Positions 26,191 to 34,385 of a DNA stretch of 53,679 bases are shown here, in pieces. The DNA is from Acinetobacter bohemicus ANC 3994. GTDB taxonomy: Bacteria > Pseudomonadota > Gammaproteobacteria > Pseudomonadales > Moraxellaceae. Under the pieces are notes generated by a model. It was not told where the DNA came from and searched no databases. It was given only the letters and a program-made list of their open reading frames with translations. The translations under genes were made by a program, and so were the position numbers. Within the stretch, counting starts at the first letter, position 1. Every line of letters begins with the position of its first letter. The stretch is taken from NCBI RefSeq assembly GCF_000367925.1, contig NZ_KB849167.1, forward strand, positions 33,282 to 86,960, written 5' to 3'.

Positions 26191-27264
26191 TTATGAAGAT
26201 TGTTGCTTTTTACTATATGAAATTGAAGAGATGACAGCCCAAACAATGAAGGCAACACCCACTAATCCGGTAATAACCTCTGGAATATGTAATCCTGTGC
26301 CGCTCGCCAACATAATCAACGCAAGTGCACCAATTGCATAATGCGCGCCATGTTCTAAATATACATAAGCATCAAGCGTACCTTTTTCAACCAGATAAAT
26401 AGTCATTGAACGGACAAACATCGCACCGATGGCAAGACCCAGCATTATAATTACCACATCACTGGTAATTGCAAAAGCACCGATTACACCATCGAAACTA
26501 AAAGAGGCATCTAATACTTCTAAATACAAGAAACCACCAATACCACCTTTGACAATCGTACCTGTTGCAGTGGCACCATTTGACTTCTCAGATTCATCAT
26601 CATCATTGCTACTGCCTTCTAATAGATGGCCAATGACTTTTACGCCCACATAGACGACAATACCCCAAACACCAGCCATCATCACAACTAAACGTGATGC
26701 ATCAGGGATGTAGCTTGCTAAAATAAGTAGCACAACCAATGAAATGAAAACTGAAATCGCTTGAATATTGCCTAAGTCTGCTAATCTTGATTCAAGCCAA
26801 TGAAACCAATGTTCATCTTTTTCATCATCAAACAAGAAATTCAGAAATACCAATAATAAGAACATGCCACCAAATGCTGCGATTTCAGCATGATGGGCCA
26901 TCAGTTTTTCTGAATAAGTTGTAGGATCATTTAATGCTAATTTTGCGACTTCAATCATGCTCATATCGGCGGTGACACCGACAATAAGCAATGGGAAAAT
27001 GAGTCGCATACCAAAAACAGCAACGATAATACCCACGGTTAAAAACAGAGTTCGCCAAAATTGGTTCCAATGTTTCAGTACAGAGGCATTGACGACTGCA
27101 TTATCAAAAGAGAGTGATACCTCCATGACCGCTAAAATTGCAGTAATCGCCAATACTTTGAACATTGCCATTAAGCCTGCTTGGGGGCCATGGGTAAAAC
27201 CCCAATATGCCGAAATGGCCAAGCAGATAATGCTAAAGATGATCGAAAAACGGAAATGTTTCAT
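26191..27264 (-). CDS. TerC-superfamily (DUF475) integral membrane protein
   Basis: 357 residues with about nine hydrophobic segments. It has the TerC/DUF475 motifs EVSLSFDNAVVNASVL and YLEVLDASFSFDGVIGAFAIT, two repeats each with a conserved Asp-Asn or Asp-Gly pair, plus an acidic loop around SSNDDDESEKS. Members sit in the inner membrane and are linked to metal-ion export (Mn2+ in related TerC/Alx proteins) and to TerD proteins. It differs from the classic E. coli TerC in its start, so I call it TerC-like rather than TerC. Confidence 0.88.
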   Translation of the reverse strand: MKHFRFSIIFSIICLAISAYWGFTHGPQAGLMAMFKVLAITAILAVMEVSLSFDNAVVNASVLKHWNQFWRTLFLTVGIIVAVFGMRLIFPLLIVGVTADMSMIEVAKLALNDPTTYSEKLMAHHAEIAAFGGMFLLLVFLNFLFDDEKDEHWFHWLESRLADLGNIQAISVFISLVVLLILASYIPDASRLVVMMAGVWGIVVYVGVKVIGHLLEGSSNDDDESEKSNGATATGTIVKGGIGGFLYLEVLDASFSFDGVIGAFAITSDVVIIMLGLAIGAMFVRSMTIYLVEKGTLDAYVYLEHGAHYAIGALALIMLASGTGLHIPEVITGLVGVAFIVWAVISSISYSKKQQSS

Positions 27265-27284
27265 TTTTCACCTAAGAATAGAGT

Positions 27285-27860
27285 TTAAATACTGATGCCA
27301 TATTGACGGCACATGGCACTTAAACCACCGTTATAACCTTGACCTACAGCTCTGAATTTCCATTCACCGTTATGACGATATAACTCGCCAAAAATCATCG
27401 CTGTTTCTGTTGAATAATCTTCATTTAAGTCAAAACGTACAATTTCAACATTCGTTTGATCATTAACGACGCGAATAAATGCATTTTGCACTTGGCCAAA
27501 ATTTTGACCACGGCTTTCTGCATCATGAATGGTGACGGTAATGGCAATTTTTTGCACTTCAGCAGGCACTTTCGCTAAATCAATCTTAACCGCTTCATCA
27601 TCACCATCACCCGCGCCCGTACGGTTATCACCGGTATGTTCTACAGAACCTTCTGGAGAGCGCGTTTGGTTGTAAAAAATGAAATCTGTTTCAGCACGAA
27701 CTTTGTCGTTTGCAGCCAATAAAAATGCCGAAGCATCCAAATCAAAATCTACGCCATCAGTGGCCCGAGCATCCCAACCTAAGCCAATCAAAACTTGGTT
27801 AAGTGATGGATCTGTTTTGCTTAAAGATAGATTTCCACCTTTGTTTAATGAAATCGCCAT
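27285..27860 (-). CDS. terD: TerD
   Basis: 191 residues. Almost the canonical TerD sequence pattern: DARATDGVDFDLDASAFLLA, then TGDNRTGAGDGDDEAVKIDL, TVTIHDAESRGQNFGQVQ, and FGELYRHNGEWKFRAVGQGYN. The two acidic loops bind Ca2+. TerD is the best conserved protein of the Ter system and is required for tellurite resistance in the systems studied. It starts 43 bases after the terA stop. Confidence 0.95.
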   Translation of the reverse strand: MAISLNKGGNLSLSKTDPSLNQVLIGLGWDARATDGVDFDLDASAFLLAANDKVRAETDFIFYNQTRSPEGSVEHTGDNRTGAGDGDDEAVKIDLAKVPAEVQKIAITVTIHDAESRGQNFGQVQNAFIRVVNDQTNVEIVRFDLNEDYSTETAMIFGELYRHNGEWKFRAVGQGYNGGLSAMCRQYGISI

Positions 27861-27903
27861 AATTTTCCCTCTTCTTTATTACATGTAAATTAAATGGATA
27901 GCG

Positions 27904-29094
27904 TTAATCTTTTGAGCCTTGGGTCCAGCGGAAACCAAAACGATAAAACTGATCTAAAAATTGTTGGTCTTTGAAATAACGGACTTCTCGATTGGCTTGA
28001 ATTTCGCCATTTATATTTTTTAATTCTACAATTGCACAGGTATTTAATTGATTACCTTCAGTTAAACGTACCTCAATTTCAGGTTGATCTGGAAGACGAA
28101 TGGTCACTACGCCATCTGTTGCTGCCCACTGTGCTGCACCTTCATAAATATAGGTATAGATGACAATTCGCTCAATGCGATCCCATTGATTGCCATTAAT
28201 ATGTAAATTTTCACCATTTATAGATGCACCGGTACGATCATCTGCATCTAATTTGATATAAGGCACTTGGTCAAAATGACCAAATCGGTTTCCAAGCGGT
28301 TGGACTAAATCAATACTGCCATCTTTAAGCTGTACCATCGCCCCTAAATCTAGATCGATTGAATTAGAACGGGTTAATGTTTGGAAAAAGGATTCTGATT
28401 TAGCTCCAGATTTATTCCAGTTTAAATTCACCGAAATTTTGCCAAAGCCTGCGCCTTTTTTAGTTAAATTAATTCTAGAATTATTTTTATCTAACTTAAT
28501 TTTTGACAAGTTAAGGTTCGACTTCGATGGTGTTGGTGTTGGTGTTGGTGTTGGTGAAATGTTACTTGGAGTCTCCTCAATCACCACACCAAAGTTTTCA
28601 GCCAAAGGTTTTAAGCCCCCATTAAAACCTTGATCAATAAATCTAAATTTCCATTTATCGTTATGCTTATACACTTCAGCCAAAATTAAGGCTTTTTCAG
28701 TTTTAGCCTGCGTCTGAATCAATGCATTGGCGATGGTTTGATGAGCGGATAAAAGTTCCACCTGAATAGGAGCTATTCGACTAAAATTATTCGGTTCATT
28801 GAGCGTTGCACATAAGGTGACTTTTTGAATTTCTGGATCAAGCAATCCGGTATTAATTTTAAGTTGAGTTAAATAGGGATCATTTGAACTAGATTGAACT
28901 AAAACAACACTCTGATTCGGGGTTTGAGGCTGTCCATAGAAAATCATATCTTGATCACCGCGCACTTTTTGGGTGTCTTTTGCTAAAAGATATGCAGTCA
29001 GATCGAGTTCTATTGGCATAGGGACAGTTGTTTTTATGAGTATTTCAATGATTTCAGATGCTAAAGCAATATTCCCACCAGCAACAAGTTGCAT
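27904..29094 (-). CDS. terA: TerA-like protein, two TerD-type domains with a Pro-Thr linker
   Basis: 396 residues. The N-terminal TerD-like domain (about 1-175) is joined by a linker (PTPTPTPTP, encoded by short GGTGTT-type repeats) to a second domain (about 195-396) that has the TerA C-terminal form: SIDLDLGAMVQLKDGSIDL, GNRFGHFDQVPYIKLDADD, DDRTGASINGENLHI, and FYRFGFRWTQGSKD at the end. This is the first gene of the minus-strand ter operon. The ATG follows AAGAGGAT. A promoter candidate lies 60-87 bases upstream. Confidence 0.88.
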   Translation of the reverse strand: MQLVAGGNIALASEIIEILIKTTVPMPIELDLTAYLLAKDTQKVRGDQDMIFYGQPQTPNQSVVLVQSSSNDPYLTQLKINTGLLDPEIQKVTLCATLNEPNNFSRIAPIQVELLSAHQTIANALIQTQAKTEKALILAEVYKHNDKWKFRFIDQGFNGGLKPLAENFGVVIEETPSNISPTPTPTPTPSKSNLNLSKIKLDKNNSRINLTKKGAGFGKISVNLNWNKSGAKSESFFQTLTRSNSIDLDLGAMVQLKDGSIDLVQPLGNRFGHFDQVPYIKLDADDRTGASINGENLHINGNQWDRIERIVIYTYIYEGAAQWAATDGVVTIRLPDQPEIEVRLTEGNQLNTCAIVELKNINGEIQANREVRYFKDQQFLDQFYRFGFRWTQGSKD

Positions 29095-29152
29095 ATTATC
29101 CTCTTATGATATTGTAATATTTTCTTTTAATTCATTAACCACATGAATTATT

Positions 29153-29180
29153 AATATAAAAAATTAAGATTGCTCGTCAA
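29153..29180 (-). promoter_or_regulatory. Promoter candidate for the terA operon
   Basis: On the minus strand TTGACG (29180-29175), a 16-bp spacer and TATATT (29158-29153). The -35 element lies inside the inverted repeat CTCGT-CAAAAA-ACGAG (29173-29188), which might be an operator. Confidence 0.6.
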
Positions 29181-29235
29181 AAAACGAGTTAAATAAGCCT
29201 CTATTGTTTTAACATATTTTTTTTAAGCCCAATAG

Positions 29236-29262
29236 CAAAATTGAGTTTTTTAATCAATTTTG
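29236..29262. other. Inverted repeat in the divergent ter promoter region
   Basis: CAAAATTGA (29236-29244) and TCAATTTTG (29254-29262) form a perfect 9-bp inverted repeat with a 9-base spacer, between the two divergent ter operons. Operator or stem-loop; undetermined. Confidence 0.55.
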
Positions 29263-29291
29263 GCAATTTCATATTAGGCCTTACAAAATTA

Positions 29292-29341
29292 TTGCATCAA
29301 CAGCATAAAAAACTATATATTCCCGACGCGGTATATATTCC
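29292..29341 (+). promoter_or_regulatory. Promoter candidate and direct repeats before the ATP-grasp operon
   Basis: TTGCAT (29292-29297), 18 bp, then TATATT (29316-29321). TATATATTCC occurs twice, at 29314-29323 and 29332-29341, exactly 18 bp apart, with the predicted start of transcription between the copies. Confidence 0.55.
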
Positions 29342-29390
29342 AAGCACAAATTAATAATTGTTATTCAAGAAAATTGAGATCAAATCAACT

Positions 29391-30407
29391 GTGAAATCGC
29401 ACTATAATATCTGGATTGCTGAAAGTTACTCCTGTCAAAACGACATTATTCAATTATTAAAACGCTCAAATTTATCTACCCATCTGACGATTTTTTGTTC
29501 TCATAGTAAACAACGTCCAGAATTAAAACTCTGCGCAGATTATTTTTTTCAACAACCTCCCGTTGAACACAGTGCAGATTGGCTGTTAGAACAATGTAAA
29601 AAGCATTCCATTCAACTGCTGTTTTGTGGAAAACACAGTCAATTTATTGAAAAATTTCGTGAAGAATTTGCTCGGCATGATATTCAACTGGTGACAGGTG
29701 CCACTGGCATAGCACAGCATGAAAACATGAACAATAAATTCCTATTCGGAGAAATTTGTGAAGCTTTAAACTTACCAAACATTCCTGCTGCAAAAGTGGA
29801 TCATGTCGTTGGATTAAAGCAAGCGATTGACGATTATCAAAAAAAATATTCACATATTTGTGCAAAACCTGTGTACGGCGTATATGGTTCTGGTTTTGTC
29901 CAACTGCGCAATGAAGTTTCATATTTTAAGCAATTTCAACTCAATACACAGTGTAATACGCAACAATTTATAGAGGCCTATGCTCAATTAGATCAACCTA
30001 TTGAGTATTTGATTATGCCGTTTTTAACGGGACAAGAATGTTCCGTGGATATTGCCTGTAGCCATGGGAAAATTTTAGCCTTAGTAACCCGCGTTAAATT
30101 TAAATTTTATCAACAATGCTATATCGAGCATCCTTGTCATGAAATCTGCAAAATTCTGGTGCAACATTTCCAATGTGATGGATTGATCAATATTCAATTT
30201 AAGCAAGACGATCTGGGGGTATGGCATATTTTAGAAATTAACCCGCGTCCCGCAGGCGGTTTTGCCTATACACAACATACTGGAATTAATTTAATTGCAG
30301 AACTGATAGCTGAAAAATTGCAATTGGCACTGCAACATACTGACTTGGTTCCCGTCGTTCAAGTTTTACCCATTACACAAAGTTTCAAAATGGATTGTAC
30401 GCATTGA
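29391..30407 (+). CDS. ATP-grasp family enzyme of the Ter metabolite module
   Basis: About 339 residues. The ATP-grasp core is visible: HICAKPVYGVYGSGF (lysine in the lid region), IEYLIMPFLTGQECSVDIAC, and the metal-binding WHILEINPRPAGG near the end. Such ligases join a carboxylate to an amine or thiol with ATP. In Ter clusters an ATP-grasp, phosphoribosyltransferases, a HAD phosphatase and a CitE-like lyase form a set proposed to make a nucleoside-like metabolite. GTG at 29391 (beginning MKSHYNIWIAES) is preferred; an open TTG at 29358 is also possible, without a ribosome site. The next gene overlaps its stop. Confidence 0.85.
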   Translation: MKSHYNIWIAESYSCQNDIIQLLKRSNLSTHLTIFCSHSKQRPELKLCADYFFQQPPVEHSADWLLEQCKKHSIQLLFCGKHSQFIEKFREEFARHDIQLVTGATGIAQHENMNNKFLFGEICEALNLPNIPAAKVDHVVGLKQAIDDYQKKYSHICAKPVYGVYGSGFVQLRNEVSYFKQFQLNTQCNTQQFIEAYAQLDQPIEYLIMPFLTGQECSVDIACSHGKILALVTRVKFKFYQQCYIEHPCHEICKILVQHFQCDGLINIQFKQDDLGVWHILEINPRPAGGFAYTQHTGINLIAELIAEKLQLALQHTDLVPVVQVLPITQSFKMDCTH

Positions 30408-31528
30408 TAAAACATATTGATTTAAGTCGTGGTCGTATTAGTGTGACTGTGAATCAGCATCATCCACAATGGAAATTGGATGATCTGCTCAGTTTTGCAG
30501 AAAGAATTAACCCCAAACGTGCATTCTTATTTGTTTCTAAAGTTCTTGGAAAACATATCCCCGTTGCACCATCGGCGATGCAAAGAAGTTATCAAGATCT
30601 TGCTGCAATCATTCCTAAAGATCTGCCCTATCCCATTAGTGTGATTGGTATGGCAGAGACCGCCGTAGGTTTGGGGGCAGGTGTTTATCGTGAGCTGAAA
30701 CAAGATTTTGGGCAAAATGCCATCTTTTTAACCACCACGCGACATCCCGTTGAAACCTTACCGACCTTAGGCTTGTTTTTAGAAGAACATAGTCATGCAC
30801 AAGATCAATTTATTTTATCCAGTCATGATCCGCTTAAACATCAGCATGTGATTGCATCGAAAACGCTTATTTTAATTGATGATGAAATTTCAACAGGAAA
30901 GACCTTTAGAAATTTAATCTTGAGCCTAAAAAAATCGGGTTTACAACAGGTAGAACGGATTATTTTGGTGACCTTGGTCAATTGGGCGGAACAACATTTA
31001 GTCACTGATGACTTAGGGATTCCAGTTGAAGTGGTGTCATTATTACATGGTCATTGGCAGTGGCAGCCGAACCAACAACCTATTGACATTGACATGCCCG
31101 ATGTCAGCTCAACCCAACAGCAAGCTCAAAAAATTATTGCCCCTCATGATTGGGGACGCGAACCGACCTTTCTAAATTGTAGCGCTTGGAAAAATATTCA
31201 ACCGCCTTTGCCTCATGAAAAAATCTTGGTCTTAGGTTCGGGTGAGTTTAGTTGGATTCCATTTCTGATTGCTGAGCGATTAGAGCAGCAAGGAGCGGAG
31301 GTTTATTACAGCTCAACCACGCGCTCTCCCATCAAACAAGGTCATGCCGTTGAAAGTATTTGTGCATTTAAAGACAATTATGGACTGAATATTAATAACT
31401 ATGCCTATAACGTTAAACATCAACAGTTTGATCGGGTTTTATTGGTCATTGAAACAGCACAAGATAGCGTTGATCCTGTCCTGTTTGAACAAATAAAAAA
31501 TTTGGAAATTATTAGTTATGAATGCTAA
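30404..31528 (+). CDS. Phosphoribosyltransferase with C-terminal TRSP domain
   Basis: About 374 residues. The PRPP-binding loop LILIDDEISTGKTFRNL identifies a type I phosphoribosyltransferase in the N-terminal half. The C-terminal part (about 230 onward, containing LVLGSGEFSWIPFLIAERLE and YSSTTRSPI) fits the TRSP domain found with it in Ter clusters. Likely attaches ribose phosphate to a base-like acceptor. TTG at 30404 makes a TTGA overlap with the ATP-grasp stop, with GGA nine bases before; TTG at 30395 is the alternative. Overlap with the next gene is 11 bases. Translational coupling is likely. Confidence 0.88.
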   Translation: MIKHIDLSRGRISVTVNQHHPQWKLDDLLSFAERINPKRAFLFVSKVLGKHIPVAPSAMQRSYQDLAAIIPKDLPYPISVIGMAETAVGLGAGVYRELKQDFGQNAIFLTTTRHPVETLPTLGLFLEEHSHAQDQFILSSHDPLKHQHVIASKTLILIDDEISTGKTFRNLILSLKKSGLQQVERIILVTLVNWAEQHLVTDDLGIPVEVVSLLHGHWQWQPNQQPIDIDMPDVSSTQQQAQKIIAPHDWGREPTFLNCSAWKNIQPPLPHEKILVLGSGEFSWIPFLIAERLEQQGAEVYYSSTTRSPIKQGHAVESICAFKDNYGLNINNYAYNVKHQQFDRVLLVIETAQDSVDPVLFEQIKNLEIISYEC

Positions 31529-32297
31529 GCCGTTAATTTTTGTTGACTTAGATGACACGCTGTTTCAAACAAATCGTAAAAGTCCCCCGACACCACTGCA
31601 TAAAATTGCCACGCTAGATCAATTTGGCGAGCCTCTGTCTTATATGCTTCCCAAACAGCAAATTTTTGTGAATTGGTTATTGGCATCCGCAGATGTTATT
31701 CCTGTGACTGCACGCTCCGTTGCAGGCTTGCAGCGCGTACATCTTCCTTTTCTGCATGGTGCGGTATGCTCACATGGTGGAACCATTTTAGCGGCAGATC
31801 AACAGGTTGATCAGGAATGGCTTGCCATCCAGCACAAGGCGGCGGCTGAATTGGATGAGTTACTGGATGAATTGCCAGCGCTATTGCTCGATTATGCCAA
31901 ACCATTTGGTTCAATCCGGACGTGGACGATGCAAGAAAATGGTGGGAAAATTTATACCGTTGCCAAGCAAAATGATCCTGCGCCTTTATTTCTGCACCAA
32001 ATGATTGAACAGTTACCTGCTGAAGTACTTGAACACTGCTATGTCCATATCAATGGCAATAATTTAGCCATTCTTCCCAAGTTTGTGTCTAAACAAAAAG
32101 CGGTTGAATTTTTTATCAATAAATATGACCCAAATCGCGAACGTGCCATTTTAGGTTGGGGCGACAGTTTGTCTGATGCAGGCTTTTTAGGCTGCTGTGA
32201 TTGGTTTGGTATGCCTAAAAATAGTCAGTTGGATAAATTTTTAGTACAAAATCTAGCACAAGATCATCATGCAAAAGGATATTTAGGACATGTATAA
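31518..32297 (+). CDS. HAD-family phosphatase of the Ter metabolite module
   Basis: 259 residues. Motif I IFVDLDDTLFQTN holds the nucleophile Asp and acid/base Asp; motif IV is GWGDSLSDAGFLGC. The N-terminal and C-terminal placement of these motifs with a large insert between is typical of Cof-type HAD phosphatases. In this operon it is likely to remove a phosphate from the metabolite intermediate. It overlaps the PRTase by 11 bases and the next gene by 8 bases. Confidence 0.88.
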   Translation: MNAKPLIFVDLDDTLFQTNRKSPPTPLHKIATLDQFGEPLSYMLPKQQIFVNWLLASADVIPVTARSVAGLQRVHLPFLHGAVCSHGGTILAADQQVDQEWLAIQHKAAAELDELLDELPALLLDYAKPFGSIRTWTMQENGGKIYTVAKQNDPAPLFLHQMIEQLPAEVLEHCYVHINGNNLAILPKFVSKQKAVEFFINKYDPNRERAILGWGDSLSDAGFLGCCDWFGMPKNSQLDKFLVQNLAQDHHAKGYLGHV

Positions 32298-33450
32298 AAA
32301 CCATGCGTTAGCATCTAGTCTTCAAACACTGGGTTTCCATGGCTCTTATCGACCTGAAGATGTGACCTTCTTGCTCAATATTGATGAAATAGACCCCACA
32401 CCCGTAGCTGAAAAAGAGTATCTGATTCAATCTGGGAAAAAACACTATTCACAAATGATTAGTGTTGAACATCCACCTTCAGATGAACAAATGCGACATT
32501 TTGAATACGCTTTTGAGCAAGGTGCTGAACGTCTGGCAAGTGATGTGCAGAAGATTGGCAACTCACTGATGGTTCGATTTCCCAAGCAACCGATTATTTT
32601 AGTCAGCTTAGTTCGCGCTGGTGTGCCTTTAGGTGTACTCCTTAAACACTATATTGACAAGCATCAAGATTGTGAGCATTACGGGATTAGTATTATCCGT
32701 GATCGCGGTATTGATTTTGCAGCATTACAGGCGATTATCGAACAACATGGCGCGGAAAGTATTGTTTTTGTCGATGGCTGGACGGGTAAGGGTGCAATTT
32801 GTCGAGAATTGACCCAAAATTTGGCAGATTATCCGGCATTATTTGATGCAGGATGGGAGGTTCCTCGCCTTGTAACCTTAGCCGATTTAGGTGGCTATTC
32901 GTGGCTAAGTGCCAGTTGTGAAGATTGGCTGATTCCGTTTGGAATGCTAGGTTCCGTGATCTCAGGCTTAACCTCACGGACTATTTTAAAAGATACGATT
33001 GATTTCGATCTGGCAAAGAAAAATTGCTACGATCCGAAGAATTGGCATAGCTGTTTAGTCTATCAACATCTGGCTCCGCATGATATTTCGGTCGAGTTTA
33101 TCGCCAAAATTTTAAATCTTATTCAGCAGAATCCGCATAGCGATTTGGCAAATTGGGATAATCATATTCGACTCAAACAACAAAAAATTTGCTTAGACAC
33201 GATTGACTGGATCTCTGAGACCTATGTGATTAAAAATATTAATCATATTAAGCCCAGCATTGCAGAAGCCACGCGCGCTGTATTAAGACGCGTTCCTGAA
33301 AAAATATTAATCCGTGACCCAGCCAATCCGCATGTACAACTCCTGCTGCATTTTGCCAAAGAACGGAATATTGCCGTAGATATTTTAGGTGCCAAGTTAG
33401 GCCCATATCATGCAGTGACTCTGATAAAAAAAGTCGAGAAAAATAAATGA
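32290..33450 (+). CDS. StiP family protein, PRTase-like (annotated cysteine protease StiP)
   Basis: 386 residues. Middle part has a phosphoribosyltransferase-like core: HYGISIIRDRGIDFAALQ then SIVFVDGWTGKGAICREL, where VDGWTGKG corresponds to a PRPP loop. This is the StiP/PRTase_1 family of Ter clusters. Databases call members StiP cysteine proteases, but the fold visible here fits a PRTase. It has its own conserved motif LVRAGVPLGVLLKHY. Overlaps both neighbours (8 and 4 bases). Confidence 0.85.
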   Translation: MYKNHALASSLQTLGFHGSYRPEDVTFLLNIDEIDPTPVAEKEYLIQSGKKHYSQMISVEHPPSDEQMRHFEYAFEQGAERLASDVQKIGNSLMVRFPKQPIILVSLVRAGVPLGVLLKHYIDKHQDCEHYGISIIRDRGIDFAALQAIIEQHGAESIVFVDGWTGKGAICRELTQNLADYPALFDAGWEVPRLVTLADLGGYSWLSASCEDWLIPFGMLGSVISGLTSRTILKDTIDFDLAKKNCYDPKNWHSCLVYQHLAPHDISVEFIAKILNLIQQNPHSDLANWDNHIRLKQQKICLDTIDWISETYVIKNINHIKPSIAEATRAVLRRVPEKILIRDPANPHVQLLLHFAKERNIAVDILGAKLGPYHAVTLIKKVEKNK

Positions 33451-34385
33451 AACAACTGCAACATGCGATTGAACTGGGTGCAACCATGTACATTCCTGCA
33501 ACCCATGAGCAATTATGGGAAGTGACTGAAGGCATCAAATTTCCAATACTCAAATCGATTGCGGTCTGTTTAGAAGATGCTGTGTTGGAAAAAGATGTGC
33601 AAACAGCAATGGTCAACTTAAAGCACTTATTACAAAAACGCTTAGAGCAGCCAAACTTAAAAGCGCCTGCGATATTTATTCGCCCTAGAAATATTGAAAT
33701 GGCGAAACATATTGTCGATTGGGACTTAAATCACACCTATAGTGGCATGATTTTACCCAAGTTTACGCTGCACGATTTAAAACAGTGGATGGACATTTTA
33801 CCCCCCAATATCAACCTGATGCCGACGCTGGAAACCAAAGAAATTTTTGATATGGGTCATAATATGGAGCTTAATCAAGCACTCAAATATGACTTTCATA
33901 AAACCCTATGTCTAAGAATTGGCGGTAATGACCTGTTGTCCTGTTTACATTTACGTCGCCCTAAAAACAGTACGATTTACCAAACTCCAGTGGGCATGTT
34001 AATTGCACAATTGGCCGGCTTATTTATTCCAGCAGGCTTTCAACTCAGTTCACCGGTATGTGAACATATTGACCGCACGCAATTGCTGATGGATGAATTA
34101 TGCCAAGATATGAATAACGGCATTTATACCAAAACGGCCATTCATCCCTCACAAATTGAATATATTCATCGCGCCTTGCAAATCAATAGCGAAGAATTTC
34201 ATGAAGCACAGCAAATTTTAGCGCAAGATGCGAAAAGTGTATTTAAAAGCCACGGTTCCATGTTAGAACCAGCGACCCATCGTAATTGGGCAGAAATGAT
34301 TTTATTACGCTATAAAACTTTTGGTTTATCTAAACCTCAAGCCTCGAGCCAAGATAAATTCATGCTCAATACATTCTCACTCTAG
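33447..34385 (+). CDS. CitE-like HpcH/HpaI aldolase/citrate lyase family protein
   Basis: 312 residues. Visible family features are IAVCLEDAVLEKDV (Mg2+-binding acid), IFIRPRNIEMAKHI, LRIGGNDLLSCLHL and KTAIHPSQI near the C terminus. These enzymes cleave or form C-C bonds using acyl-CoA or similar substrates. It is the last gene of the five-gene plus-strand module. Its TAG stop (34383-34385) lies inside CTAG shared with the stop of the opposite kinase gene, so there is no room for a normal terminator between the two operons. Confidence 0.88.
   Translation: MKQLQHAIELGATMYIPATHEQLWEVTEGIKFPILKSIAVCLEDAVLEKDVQTAMVNLKHLLQKRLEQPNLKAPAIFIRPRNIEMAKHIVDWDLNHTYSGMILPKFTLHDLKQWMDILPPNINLMPTLETKEIFDMGHNMELNQALKYDFHKTLCLRIGGNDLLSCLHLRRPKNSTIYQTPVGMLIAQLAGLFIPAGFQLSSPVCEHIDRTQLLMDELCQDMNNGIYTKTAIHPSQIEYIHRALQINSEEFHEAQQILAQDAKSVFKSHGSMLEPATHRNWAEMILLRYKTFGLSKPQASSQDKFMLNTFSL

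Noticed and set aside
26191..27264. Canonical TerC
   Set aside because: The N terminus and length fit the DUF475 branch; TerC-like is the safer name.
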